Positions 27,901 to 40,800 of a stretch of DNA of 64,000 bases are shown here, piece by piece. The stretch is from Stercorarius parasiticus (Eukaryota; Chordata; Aves; Charadriiformes; Stercorariidae). The DNA is taken from contig VWZL01004368.1 of assembly GCA_013396915.1 (NCBI GenBank), positions 935,066 through 999,065 of the forward strand, written 5' to 3'. Each line of letters begins with the position of its first letter. Position 1 is the stretch's first letter. The notes under the pieces were generated by a model that saw only the letters and a list, made by a program, of their open reading frames with translations, was not told where the DNA came from and did no database searches. Position numbers and translations under genes: made by a program.

Positions 27901-29098
27901 AGAGGTGGTCCAAAAATCACTAAACTACATCCAACAGAGCCAGGACAACCACAAGGTGCTATGCAAAACCTTACAGAAATATAGGAGTATTGCAGCCATG
28001 CCAGAAGTAACACAGTGCCTGCAATGATAAACCCAGCTAAGAGAAACTTACTGAATTGGAAAAGATTACAGACAACTTCAAAAGACAGAGAAAGGCATAT
28101 GCTGTTTTTTGCCAGACTTCTACTTTCAACATTTAGAAGGCACGCTCAGACTACGATGATTTTGGTGAACAAAATATTAATTTCCATTTTGGAAATAAAT
28201 ATTAGATCTAAATCCAACTGCGCAGTAAATGTAATATTTATCTGCATGAAATATAAAATTTGCTTTTCTTCTGGCCTACATCTTCAGTTTAAATTTTTCC
28301 TTCTATTTTTACACACACACAGAAGAATTTTTTGGTATTCTTACTGCACTTGTTGACAGCCATAGAAGCTTAAACACAGAAGATGATACAGTGTACCTTT
28401 AGGAGCAAAGGGACTGGGGGGAAGGCACTGATGACCATATTCTCTGCAACATAGTTACAATTTCAAACAGTTGTTACATTTCCCATGATGACAGACAACT
28501 TCATTAAAAAGGGAGCTCTTAAGAGACACAGTCCCTAAACGCAGACACAGGCTTAACATGCAATTATATATTAATGTATAGGGTCTTCATCATAGATCAT
28601 CATATGCAGATAACTGGAATCTTACTGGATCTCTAATTTAAGCACACACTGCATCTCTGAAATGTTAAAAAAAAAAAGCCCAAAAGACTAATGTTAAAAC
28701 CAAAATCTTTTCTCTAGGAAGAAAATCCAAGTTATAAAGGAAAAAGATGTAAGAAGTGCTTGTTTGGCATTTCTCAAGCCTTGACTGTATCATGTAGCCA
28801 AATACAGCTATATTTCCAGTGGGAACATAATACTGGATAAAGGATATTTGCGGTACAGTAAAAATAAAAAAGCAAGCAAAATGCCTGGATAAACTGTTTT
28901 GCATAGTTGATAGATGATTGTAAAAAATAGGTGTCAGTAAAACCTTGTGCAAAACCAGAGAAACCATGAGAAGAGGACTCATTTTTGTACTAATAACATA
29001 GAGAAATGGCACTGCGACGAAAGAGACCAACATTTCTCACAGTTCTAGCCTAGACTGCATAAAATAGCTGGGAGTTCTGTTAGCAATTATAATTTACT

Positions 29099-29160
29099 AA
29101 AAAAAAAAAACAACAAACAAAAACAAACAAAAACCACCAAAATGTAACAACAACAAAAAT
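29099..29160. repeat. A/C-rich low-complexity tract
   Basis: Poly-A interrupted by C (caacaaacaaaaacaaac). A similar tract is at 37747-37800. Confidence 0.85.
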
Positions 29161-31117
29161 CAACCTACCCTACTTTAAAGCACTACTAGAAAGACATACT
29201 AGAGTTCAGTACAAATGTGCTCTGCTTACTGCAGCTACTCCTTCCCCACTGTAAAACTCTTTTTAAAGAAACCAGGGGTTGGGAGTTTGGCAACCTATTT
29301 CAAAGCCAGGAGCACACAAATGCAATTCTACAAGCAGATACTTAACGAGGATATCATCATCATCATCATCCAAGAAAGCCACTTAGCATATGTTACAATA
29401 TTCTGAGATGTTCCATTAAATGCCATCTGATCACACATGCATGACAAAGTAGCTAGGTGTTCAAGATTAGTTAACAAAATATCATAAACAATTCAAATTT
29501 TCAAGTTTACAAAACAATCTTTCATCAAGTATCATTTCTTTCAGACAATATTCCACCATTTTGTACCTTAAAAAGCAAACAAATGTACACCAAAAAAACC
29601 CAACAAAAAAAAAAATTACAAGACATGAAATATAACAGTTTCCCAGGTTTCAAGTTATTTTAAGCTCTTCAGTTAAACACAATGTGAATTAAAAGTTGAA
29701 ATTCTAAATTTATTAGGTGAATACCCAGCGCAATTTTTTTCCTTTCTGTTCCTGTAACACTTTGAAATTTGTCTAAACCATTAGAAAATGAAACACAACA
29801 GTAATGCAAACCAACAAATGGACCGAATACCACACTGCATTGAAAGTTTCTCTCTCTTTCTGAGTGCTTTTCTATGGCCATTAAAAAAAAGAAATAATAA
29901 AAAACAAATTACAATTCTTCCACAATATGCATGAACACTTCATCCCACAGATACGCTCTATATGTAATATAAGGAACATTTACAAGAAAGGCTATAAAGA
30001 AAGTTGCCTAGTACCACAGATTGTCAGAGTGAGGGGAAAAAAAAAAATCCGTTTCACTGCCTTTCAAATCTATGAAAAAACATTGCTTGTGTTGTACTGA
30101 GTGAGATACGGATATTTGTACATTAAATGTGGCAAAAATTCAAGACCACCGCTAAAATCCTGGGCCAGGGGACAAAGAACACTGACCACATTTTTTGCTG
30201 TAATTATTGTCAACATCTTAAATCTTAATATATCAACTGCCCACTTTGCTAATGCAGGCACTTTTTAACATTATTTTAGTTTTTGATAGTACCTTCTTGT
30301 TAGTATATTCAAATTGCAGCAGATAAACCTTTAAGCTATAAAACTCAGAAATACGTAAACCCCTTACTTTTTAACAAGAGTAAAAATAGTGCATGCATAA
30401 AGGTGAAGCTAAATCTTTGGGCTTGTGATTTTATAATTTCTCCATGGGCTCTATGGTTAGATCACTTGGAGAACTCTGCATGGAGTCACTGATGCCAGAA
30501 ATACTTCTTGGTGAGATCTCTCCTCTATTTTTCTTGCCCCCACTGTGCAAATTTCTTTCCTGCTCCTCACCACTTTTCCTCCACGCCTATTTTATGTTCT
30601 TAAAAAACAAAACATTTTCAACACCAGGATCTTCCAACGACTTCCACAATTTCCCCCATCAGACAAAAGTTCTCTCATGTTTCTTCAATCACTTCTGCAC
30701 AGCAAGGGAATAAGAGCAGTACTAAATTCCCATTTGCAAAGACTTTGGGTTTTAGAAAACAGCTATTGAAAGAGGAATATACAAAATCTGCACATAGCTC
30801 TTAAACGATCATGTGTGCTTAATATTGTAATAGGATAAAGGTTAAGCATAATATTGTTTGACCCCTTCAACTACTGACATTCATGCCATGTTATTGTTAG
30901 TGTTGCATGTTAAGCAAGCAAATTTTCAATGAACTTGTGTTGGCTTTACCACAGACACAGATGTTAGGCGGACTCCTTTGTTCATAAGGTTCTCATTATT
31001 AACTGAAACCAAGTTGAATATTTGACTGAAGGAAAGGACCATATCATTGTTTTCAGATTTTGCTCTATGACTTAACTGAACTACATCTGCCAGCTTTGGA
31101 AATACCAAGTACTTCTT

Positions 31118-31135
31118 GGCGCCAGCACTGGCGCC
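31118..31135. other. Perfect GC-rich inverted repeat (hairpin)
   Basis: GGCGCCAG-CA-CTGGCGCC: two 8-bp arms with a 2-base loop in an AT-rich intron, containing two GGCGCC sites. Function unknown. Confidence 0.9.
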
Positions 31136-32003
31136 TTGCTCTATGACTACCATCTTAAATGCTTCAGCTTGAGGAAGTCTAGTAACCATCAAAACAATTT
31201 AATAAAAACTTAAAACTGTGATTAAGAGTTACTCACTAGCTGACAGAGTGCTCTGAAATTTGTTCCATTTATGAATAATTTCACAAAATAAGCAAATCAT
31301 AGTAAACTGAATGCATGGCTGTAAATACGTAGCCTAGAAAGTTCACAAGATGTTTTTGTGATTTATGAGGTCTGTGTTATACTTGAAACCACATTTATTT
31401 AATAGATAGGCTGGCACTTCACAGGATAATTCAATCTGCTTCAAATCTATACAAAGCCTTTGGGAAACATAAGGGATGCTCTGAATATAAATGCAATTCC
31501 ACTTTTCACCTTTTTGCACTACTGTCTCAGCATAAATGTGAAAAGTATTACACTCCCCCAAAAGATCTCCCTTTATAAAAAATGCTGTTGAAGATGAAAG
31601 GACTCCACAGTTTGCGCTAACTCAAATATAGGAAATATTTTATACAGCAAATCAATTAAATGCTGTAAGTCACTTCTCTGGATATGTCCTGAGGGTATCT
31701 GAATTAAAATAAACAACACATCACACTTTCTTCCTCAGAAATACCAAAATCAAAGTGTCTATATTTTATACAACTTCAATACCTGATGGCAATTCTGCAA
31801 ACAATCAGTTTTATTTTCCATACAGGACAAGGGAATATCTTACTAGAAAGGGGAAAATAAATGCCAGAACAAGTCATTTTCAGAAAAATGGAGTGTAAAA
31901 AAGCACCTCATTAATTTATCTTACATATCAGAAGATAGAAGTAATTAGCATTTCCAGATTAGTAATGATGTTATCTGAGCTAAAATCAACAACGCTCATT
32001 TCA

Positions 32004-32114
<111 letters not shown>

Positions 32115-35100
32115 CTATTAGTATTAATCTACAGGAAAACATACAAGATACTTCACGTTACTAATGACGAAAATCAAGAAATAGTACCTTGTAGTCTATA
32201 TGCACATCTAAAAATGAGTAATTTTATTATGAGTTTGCTTTTGCTACATAAATCCATCACAAGTGTAACTATGTCACCTAGTTGAATCTTAATCCTAAAA
32301 CAGTAACTATAAAAATTCCCCTAGACTTCCTCCTTCATTAGGATGCACACTCTCAACTTCACACTGATGTTACTAAGTGTATGAAACAAGCTGTCACATA
32401 AAAAAAAATTCCAACTGTGTCTATCTTGGAATTGCTTTGGTTTCTAAAACCACACAATGATTTCCATCTTTGATGTAAGCTAAAACTGTGAGAATTTGTA
32501 TTTTATTTGAATGTTTGACGTAGTAGGCGCCAATATGAATTTTATTTAAAAAGCAAAATAACCATGTACATATTGGGATTTTCTTTGATCACTTTTAGGG
32601 AATATAAAAGCTCTCAAAGCTTTTTTGTTTTTAAAATAAACAAAAAAATAATAATAAAGCCATCAAAACATCTTGCTTTCAGGGGTTAAAATTAGCCACT
32701 AAAACACACTTTCATACATATTTGCTTTGCAAGCATAAAAACAACAAGTAATTCACAGGCTATCTTCCACAGGACTTTAAGCTGTTTGAAGTTAACTTAC
32801 TGTAAATTTTATATCATTGGTATGAGAAGCAAGTAATGCCAGGAAAGGACCATTATCTGTAAAACGACGTGATTCTAGATGAAGTACTTTTCAATGCAGG
32901 GCTACAACCATTATGTAGATGAAAGAGGTTAATATTTAATCCACTCAGGTTGCTGAGTTTTACACTGTACTAAACACACAGAAGAAAACCTTTGTAAATC
33001 ACTTGGAGGAAAGAAGAAAAGCCAGATAATTTGAACTGTAAGTTCAAGTTCTTCTTACACTGCAGTCAGTAAGCATATACATATTTTTTCAAGTTACACA
33101 TTCCCATCTTAGCACCAAGGTGCTGTACCATCTACAGCCCCACTGGCAAAATTATTTACAAATTAATTAGTAGAAATGAGATTTGAAAAAGTAGAATTAA
33201 TTTAGTCAGAGTAAAGAATGTCATGAAGCAATCCATGTCGTAAAAAAACCCACAAAGGTACCCACAAGGTGCCTGCCCACTGGCCAACTTTGATTCACTT
33301 AAGTTTTCAGACACAGGTTTGTATGTTGATGTTTGAGGAAAAGCTGAAGAGAAGTAGCAAAAGCCTGACCCAGAACTCTGCCACTGGGACTGCTTATGAA
33401 AGGAAACTTGAGAAACTCACGGTGCCTGCAGTATAGGTTTTTCTGAGGATATGCTTGGCTGGCTATTTGTTTTATTATTTGTTTCCCAACCTTAAACCTT
33501 CATAACCATCTGTTAAGATGGTATTTTATCCTCCTTTCCTCATAGATTCCTAACTAGCTACAGCAAAGTGAAGATACAGTTTTCCGCTCATGAACTGAAA
33601 AAGTTTAACATTAGAATCGAAGTACGTCATAACTATTGTGCAGAAGGTTAAAGACCTAAATTCAAGGCATAGCTATTGATGTCATCTGTCAAAAATTAGC
33701 AAGAAATTCCTATGCAATTGTCTAATCCATGTAATATATTATTAGGAATTTAAAATTGAAGTCAAATGGACTGAAATAGGATATGATAGTTAGATTTTCT
33801 GAATTCAAAGGGAAAACTAACGTAATTCAGAAAAACATAATTACAATACCCTGCACTGCCCTTCTAATAGGCTATAATCACTCTAGAGTGTTTTATAAAC
33901 GGAATATAAATCTCATTTAAGAGATTTATAAAACTGAGATAAAGCTGGGACAAATAATACGAGATTTTCTTGTTGCAAAAAGAAGCTATTACCTATTTCC
34001 TTCTTTGCAGCTATTCAAAAAGAGTAGAAACTCTAACTGATGTTGCTACCAACCCGTATTTTCAGAAAAGGCAGAGCAACACAAAGAAACAATGCAGTAT
34101 GTTACATAACAAAGTTCAAAAACTTCTCCTTAAAGCTGTCCGCTCCAACAATGCTGACAAGACTTAATTTGGTATGGAAGACGTTGGGGAAACTGTTGAT
34201 TCCAGCCCCCATCATTACTGCTTTTGCTCAAGTCTGAAACATCTCACAATAATAGAATAACTTAAGCTTTCTGCTGTCATCGACATATGGAGAGAGTCCT
34301 TTGTTGTCTTTATTTTGAACAAGAAAACTATCCCAAAGCTGACCAAAAAAAAGTGAATTAAGAATGAATGCAAACCCATTCCAAAAGTCCTATAAAGAAA
34401 TAACAATAGCCACGCAAAATGGCAAGAGCTCATCTGGAGTAAATGTGTAGTACCTTTCTTGTCACTCATATTCTAGAAAAATGAAGTAGAAATGGAACTG
34501 ATGCAGGCTACTATGTTGGCTAAGAGTAAGACAAAACAAAAAAAGAATACAGAGAGTGAAATAGCTTTGTTAAATGATCTTCCCCAAAACAATGTTACAA
34601 ATGCATTCAGCTGTGAACGCAGCTAGGACCACGGAAGGGTCCACAACTTGACCTTTCCAAAGGAAGCAAACTTCACTGTTCTCTCTTGGAGGCCCAAAGA
34701 GCAAGGATAAGCTGGAATCTGTTCTTGGGACTCTCCTACTTTTAATGGTGTCAGCACCCACATACTACTATATTCCCTTCAAATTGTGAAATTGCTGTTT
34801 CTACCACCCATCAGCAATTTGAAGCTCCGAGAGATACTGAGATCAGGTCTACAAATACAGCAAGAGGACCAACAATAGAGAAAAAAGAACCAAACAAACT
34901 ACATGACTATGCTGCAGGCTAGAGCATGATTTCTTAAGGGGCATGATTCCCATGAATGCTATAGAACCAGATTTAGCTGCCTAGTAAATCCCTTCAAGTC
35001 CTGTGCTCTAAAAGAAATCTGGCCTAAAACTTAGCACGAAAAAGAAGCTGCTTTTTCTGAAAGTGACCTGATGGACAGGGGCGCCACATTTTTCCAGTGA

Positions 35101-36266
35101 TTACAGGGGAAAAAGCACTGTCCCCATGAAGAACAGGTTGTCTTTGCTGCCAAAATTCTGGATGAAAATGACATTGAAAGAATACCAATGAGCATGACTG
35201 TCAGGTGAATGGATGCAGAAGAACAACAGATAAAGTGTTTTTATGTAGCAGCTACCAGTTTTGTCTGGCTTTATTTAAAATGTATGTTCTCTGACAACCT
35301 TTATACTAATCTTTATTATGCATTTCGTTCCCGTTTCAGTCAACTGCATGAATACTATAGTTTCCTCCAATAGAATGTCTGTAACAATACAATGCTAATT
35401 CAGAAAATATGAATATTAGCATAAGTGCCTAAAGCTATTCCCACATTTAAAAATAAAACAATAAAATAAATCAGCTGCATAGTCTGGGCCTACAGGCTAC
35501 AGACGAGTGACGCCATTTAAAGGCGGAACAACAAAAGGTTGATAAATCCAATCTCTACAAGATCTAAAGCCTCAGACACAATACACAGCTCCTTTTTAGT
35601 TTGGATTCTGGAACTCTGCTTTAAACAAATTTAAAAAAATAAATAAAAAGGAAGCTAGAGATATTATCTGCAGCCTGAAGTCTAGGACAAACTTTCTAAT
35701 TGTTGAGTGGTCCTCATTGTTAAGCAGTAAACAAACTACATGCCAAATTTGTTCCTGATTGTTTAAAACAAGCAAAAACAGTCAAAAGAGATATTTAGTG
35801 AAAGGTAATGCAAGACACATGTTTGATGAGAATCCCAAAGCAAAAATACAAAGATTCCCTTTCCCCAGAATAATATTTAGTTAATGCGTGGAATTTTGCA
35901 ATGACTCCTGCTCTCTGATTCTGATTTTGACTGACAGCATTAAGCAAAATTATCCCAAGGCTTTCACCAGTTAAGAAAAATTACTATACATTACAAAAAG
36001 TCACATGCAGGAAACTCCACTGTAGAAAGGCCTATAGCTTGTAACTGTTACAGAGAGGATGCAGAAACCCCAAAGTTCCAAAACAGATGTTAAGAGACAG
36101 GATCAGGGCAGTACTGTGGTCATCTTCTCACCAGGTGTTGTGACAACAATCTTTTCGGCAGATTCAAGTGTATTCCAAATGTAAAATTGGCAATCGCAGA
36201 ACCGGACCTATGATACCTTCCACATCTTTGTCTTCTTACAGACAGAATAATACAATGCTCTTACAA

Positions 36267-36325
36267 GTGTGTGTGGGGGTTGTGTGTGTGTGTTTGTTGT
36301 TTTGTTTGGGTTTTTTTTTTTTTTA
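36267..36325. repeat. (GT)n and poly-T simple repeat
   Basis: The sequence gtgtgtgggggttgtgtgtg grades into tttgttgttttg and then a 15-base T run. Confidence 0.85.
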
Positions 36326-37746
36326 AAGGTAAATCCAGAAGTGACTTCTGGCTAGTACTGGCAAATGTGAGAGGGGAAACAGGGACTACTTCAAGTAGTG
36401 AGGACATTTTGGTACAAGAGGAGATCAATCATTTCTACTTAATCCTTATAAAAAGAAAATCAAACCCCGCAAACCAACACTCAGTCCTGGCTGTCTAACA
36501 GCATATCTGTGCTGATGGCACATAATGATTTAACTGAACTCAGCTTTTACCACAGAACATCAATCATAAAGTGTAATTTTGAGCGCCTCTCCCGCTTCTA
36601 CCCTAATCAAACCTAGAAGCCTCTCTGCAAACTAACTGGTTACTTACCTCACTGAAGATTCTCATAATCTATAAGGAGATACTTAAGGTTTCAACATTCT
36701 CTTTGTCATGTTATTTCTAGATGCAAGTTGTTGACATGTTATGCAAATTAGTGCAGCCAAGCAGCTGTGTCTGCAAGCTCGTGGATGCTGTAACTTTATG
36801 CTTGAGGGTAAAGATTAAACATAATATTTACTTTTCATTCATTTTATCTAATATCCTACTGTGCTTTCATAAATAAAGCTTTTAACGATATGGATGAGAA
36901 ACAGTTCATGCCCTTTTATGCTGTTTTATCACTAAAATAGTATTATTTTAAATGAATATCATAAAACTATTACTGTAGAAGTAACCTTTTACTAAGAGAT
37001 TACTACCCCAGTTAACATTCCTCACTCATGACATTAGATGAAAAAACACTTAAATTGCTTAGATTCAGACACACAGTAATAAGTTAGATAAGCACTGTGT
37101 TCCTCAACAGGATGCTGAACAATAGTAAAGTGTCTCTTATTAAAAAATAACAACAATATTCTGATTTTAAGGCCTGGATTAGGAGGTGGAGATATATAGC
37201 AAAGTTTAAGGTCTTTAGTTTAAAAATAGGTCACAAGGATTTTATTTTTCCATACCTAAAGCTCCTCTTTTAGAGTTTTGCTCGTTGTTATGTACGACAA
37301 TTGTAGTTATTCCTTCTTTCATCAGCTAAAGGACATGGGTACCTCAAGTTTAGTTTCTACATTTTTAGATCTTATGTTTGGAACTGTCAAAATGTCTCTG
37401 TGGGTTAGCAATGCAGATGCTACAATATAAACTCTTTAAAAAAAACATTAAACCCCAAAAGCTAAAATTTCCTTAGAAAGTCTGTATAAAAGCCAGAGTT
37501 TTCATGCATGGCCTGCAATGCACTGCATTTTTACAGGTGATCAGCCCAACTGTTATGAACAATCTTGTCACTGTGTACTCTAGGCATGCAACTGCAGCCA
37601 TTTTTTGCAAACTCTTGCAAAACACATTGCATACCCAAATAATTTTGAAATTAAGAGTTTTAATTATTTTATAAAAAGTTAACACATCAAATTAGGGAGA
37701 GAGACATGGAAGGAGGGAGGTGGGGGAAGGAAAGAGTAAAGAATGC

Positions 37747-37800
37747 AAAAAAAACCCAAACCAAAAAAAAAACAAACAAAAAAACCAAAAAAAACCCCAA
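37747..37800. repeat. A/C-rich low-complexity tract
   Basis: Poly-A with cc and c interruptions, preceded on the plus strand by a purine-rich stretch (37692-37738, gggaggtgggggaagg). Simple sequence. Confidence 0.85.
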
Positions 37801-40800
37801 CACAGAACAGAAAGGTGAGAACCCAATATGATATCTAATAGGAGATATCAATAAAAACCAAACAAAAAAACCATGCTGTAAAAGCTTTAGTGTTCCCACT
37901 TTTAAAGGGGGACATGCAGTTACAGTCAAAAGTCTGACATTATTCACATTGTCTACGCCAAATGAATATACCAACTTTTTCATTCTTGCTGTATGTACTG
38001 AAGTCAGCACTAAGCAATAAAATACAGCCATAAGGAAAAAAAAATCTGCAAAATAAATACATCTGCAAAATCTAGAGGATTTTTATACTTCTCTACCAAT
38101 AAAAAAATAACAGTCTTAAAACCTTGATCTTCATGCTTACAGTAAAAATCTGTTTAACTTGTAAGTCAGTTAGGATCCGATAGAAATACAGACAAGTACA
38201 TTTTCTTTTTATTAAATCATCATGACCACTGTACTAAACTAATTAACTGATTTCTAGGTGAAAAACATTCATTCTATATGCACATCTAATTCTAAAACAA
38301 TCTGAGTTTTCTTGGTCAGATTAAAAAACTACTGTACTAAAAAGCATTGCTTCTTGCCACCTTAGCGAAATCAATGTGGACAGAGAGATGGGAGAAGACA
38401 TGTGTACTGCTATATGCATATTTTCTTCCTTTCTTCTTCCCTTGATGCCATCCAATGCTGCAATGTCCACTGCACTGAGGCCTTGCACTGAGATAGTCAG
38501 AAGCACCATGGAGAGATGGAGAAGAAAGTATTTGAAGAGGTGTAGAACTACTGGCTATGGAAATGCAAGATCGCCAACCTGCGTGAAAAGATGGTTGTTA
38601 TCTAAGATGCCTCTACTCAACAGTGTCAGGTACAGCAAGAATTGTACACAGCCCAGGGTAGTAGCTATCTTTCTGCTGGGATTCAAGATCTGGGCTATGA
38701 TTTTTAGATACGCAGCTTTCAGTCTCACAGAAGAGCTGCAGCTCACTCACACCAACCCAAAGCCTATTTTTCTCTTTATTTGAACAAACTTTCAGTGAGA
38801 CCTTCCCCTGCAGAGGTCTTCCAGAGCACAGAGAAACACGATGCCATTGTCTGACACTCTACACACTGGTTAAGAAACGAACATAACCTTTCTCAACCAT
38901 ACACAATCCGTAAGCAGCAACAGATCTAAAACAGGCCATTACATCAGGAGAACCTTTCAATGCTAGTGAGGATACCGAACAAAACAGAAACCCCCAGAGC
39001 TCTTAGGTCACAAGATGAGTTTGCAAGATTATCAGATGCCAAGCTCATTTGTTTCTTTTTAACCTTGCAAATACAAGATCCGAAGAAAAGAAAGCAAGAA
39101 GGAAACAAGCATGAGAAATGCATGTGGTTAACAGAGGACATCAACCTGGGAAGCCTGAACAAGTAGAGATATTTGATAGAGAGATGCAGACAGGTAAAAA
39201 TGTGTTTGCAACAAAGAGAATTTTGTAGATACAGTTACAAAACAAATAATATAACAACAAAACATGCAATAAGCTACATAAAAAGAGAATGAGAGGTAAA
39301 AACAGAGCTCACATTCATACAGCTTCTCATAAAAGAAATGATTCTTACAAGCCAGATAAGTGAGATATTACTTAATTTCATAAATAACTTCCTGACATTA
39401 TTAATTATTTGCTTGTATAAATAAAAACGATGCATCAGTCAAGTCCTCTAAAGTTCCTCTCTGCTAGGGCAGCAGAACCCCAACTGTACCTCTGGAGAGC
39501 ACATAAAATCGCAGCAAATGGTTGTGCCGTTAACACAGGTAATATATCAATAAGTGTAGATAGAGAAAGCTCCTTAAGACAGTGCCTCCACTGCCTGCAG
39601 AGGGAATAAGCTCTCCTTTTCAGAAAATTATTTTTCCCTTTATGTCATTCCTTGTTAATGAATAAACATGAATAAACTTTTATCTGTTAACTCAATATGG
39701 CATTTACCTTATTTACCAATTTATACTTATTTTATGTGGCATTTTAGTTCGAAAAGTATTCTACTACCACAGCTTCTTTATGTCCTACGTAAACTTTCAA
39801 AAATCATGAAATCATTAACTAAACAGTTTTATTGATACATCTTGTTTGCATCTAAGGCTTTTGAAACAGAATGAAACTTTAGTAACCTATTATTTATTTT
39901 CTGGGGTGGAAGGGGAAGATCAAAATCTTAATGTCAATAGATTAATCATGGACTTTCCATATGAGAATATCTTTAACATTTTTATTTTGTTTACATAATA
40001 GATGATGAACACATGGTCTGCTCTCAAAAAGTTCATTGCAGTTATGTGCATATTATTTTCCAAAAATACAGTTAGAGGATTATCAGTGAGGCTTCTAAGA
40101 TGACCGTTCAAAAGTTAGGAAAGCAATCTATGTAAGTCAGCTCAGCCCCTTCTGTATGCTTACTATGCCGACATTGATATCAAGATTTTCTGATTATGTA
40201 CCATTTTTCCACTGAATCTATTCAGTGCACACTGGCCAATGTACGTCGTATGTAAGTACATTTTTAATATTGCATTTACTGTGATTCTTGAGTATGTGGC
40301 CTTAATCAGGAGACTATCCATTTCCTTCCTGCCTTGCTAATTATATGTTTTTTAAGTGCTGCAACAACAGATAAAAGCATTTTTTACTCAGGCGACAGCT
40401 TCCTTCCCTAAGTAATCATTATGAACTGTGGTCATTCCACACAGTCCACACCACCTATGGAAACGGTTCCTATGAAAAATACCATCCAGCCATGTAACCA
40501 AAACTACTATTGTAACTACATGGCACAGCTGAACAAGATATTCCAAGAGTGAGTTTTCACGCTTTGCTTCGCTCAAACACCGTAGGTTTGATGAGATCCA
40601 CTATTTGCTGAAAAGATCATCCAGGTCAAGAATACTCCATGCTCACAAGTTTCTGAGAGAAATTACTTTAGACAGAACACGAGGTAACACAGAATCAGAC
40701 CTATTATGCTCTATATTTCCACCTGTCAGATCTCCTCCACTCCCTCCTCAGTTATTAATCTTAATCTTCCTTTGCCCCTCTCCTCTTGGCCCCTGTTTTC

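Noticed and set aside
36640..36660. Minus-strand donor gtaagt after ttcagtgag (possible 4-nt microexon)
   Set aside because: No polypyrimidine tract before the AG, and a 4-nt insertion would break the frame at this phase-0 intron.
38376..38783. 135-codon plus-strand frame with overlapping minus-strand frames
   Set aside because: The region is slightly GC-richer, so stops are rarer. Neither strand resembles a protein or a known transposon.
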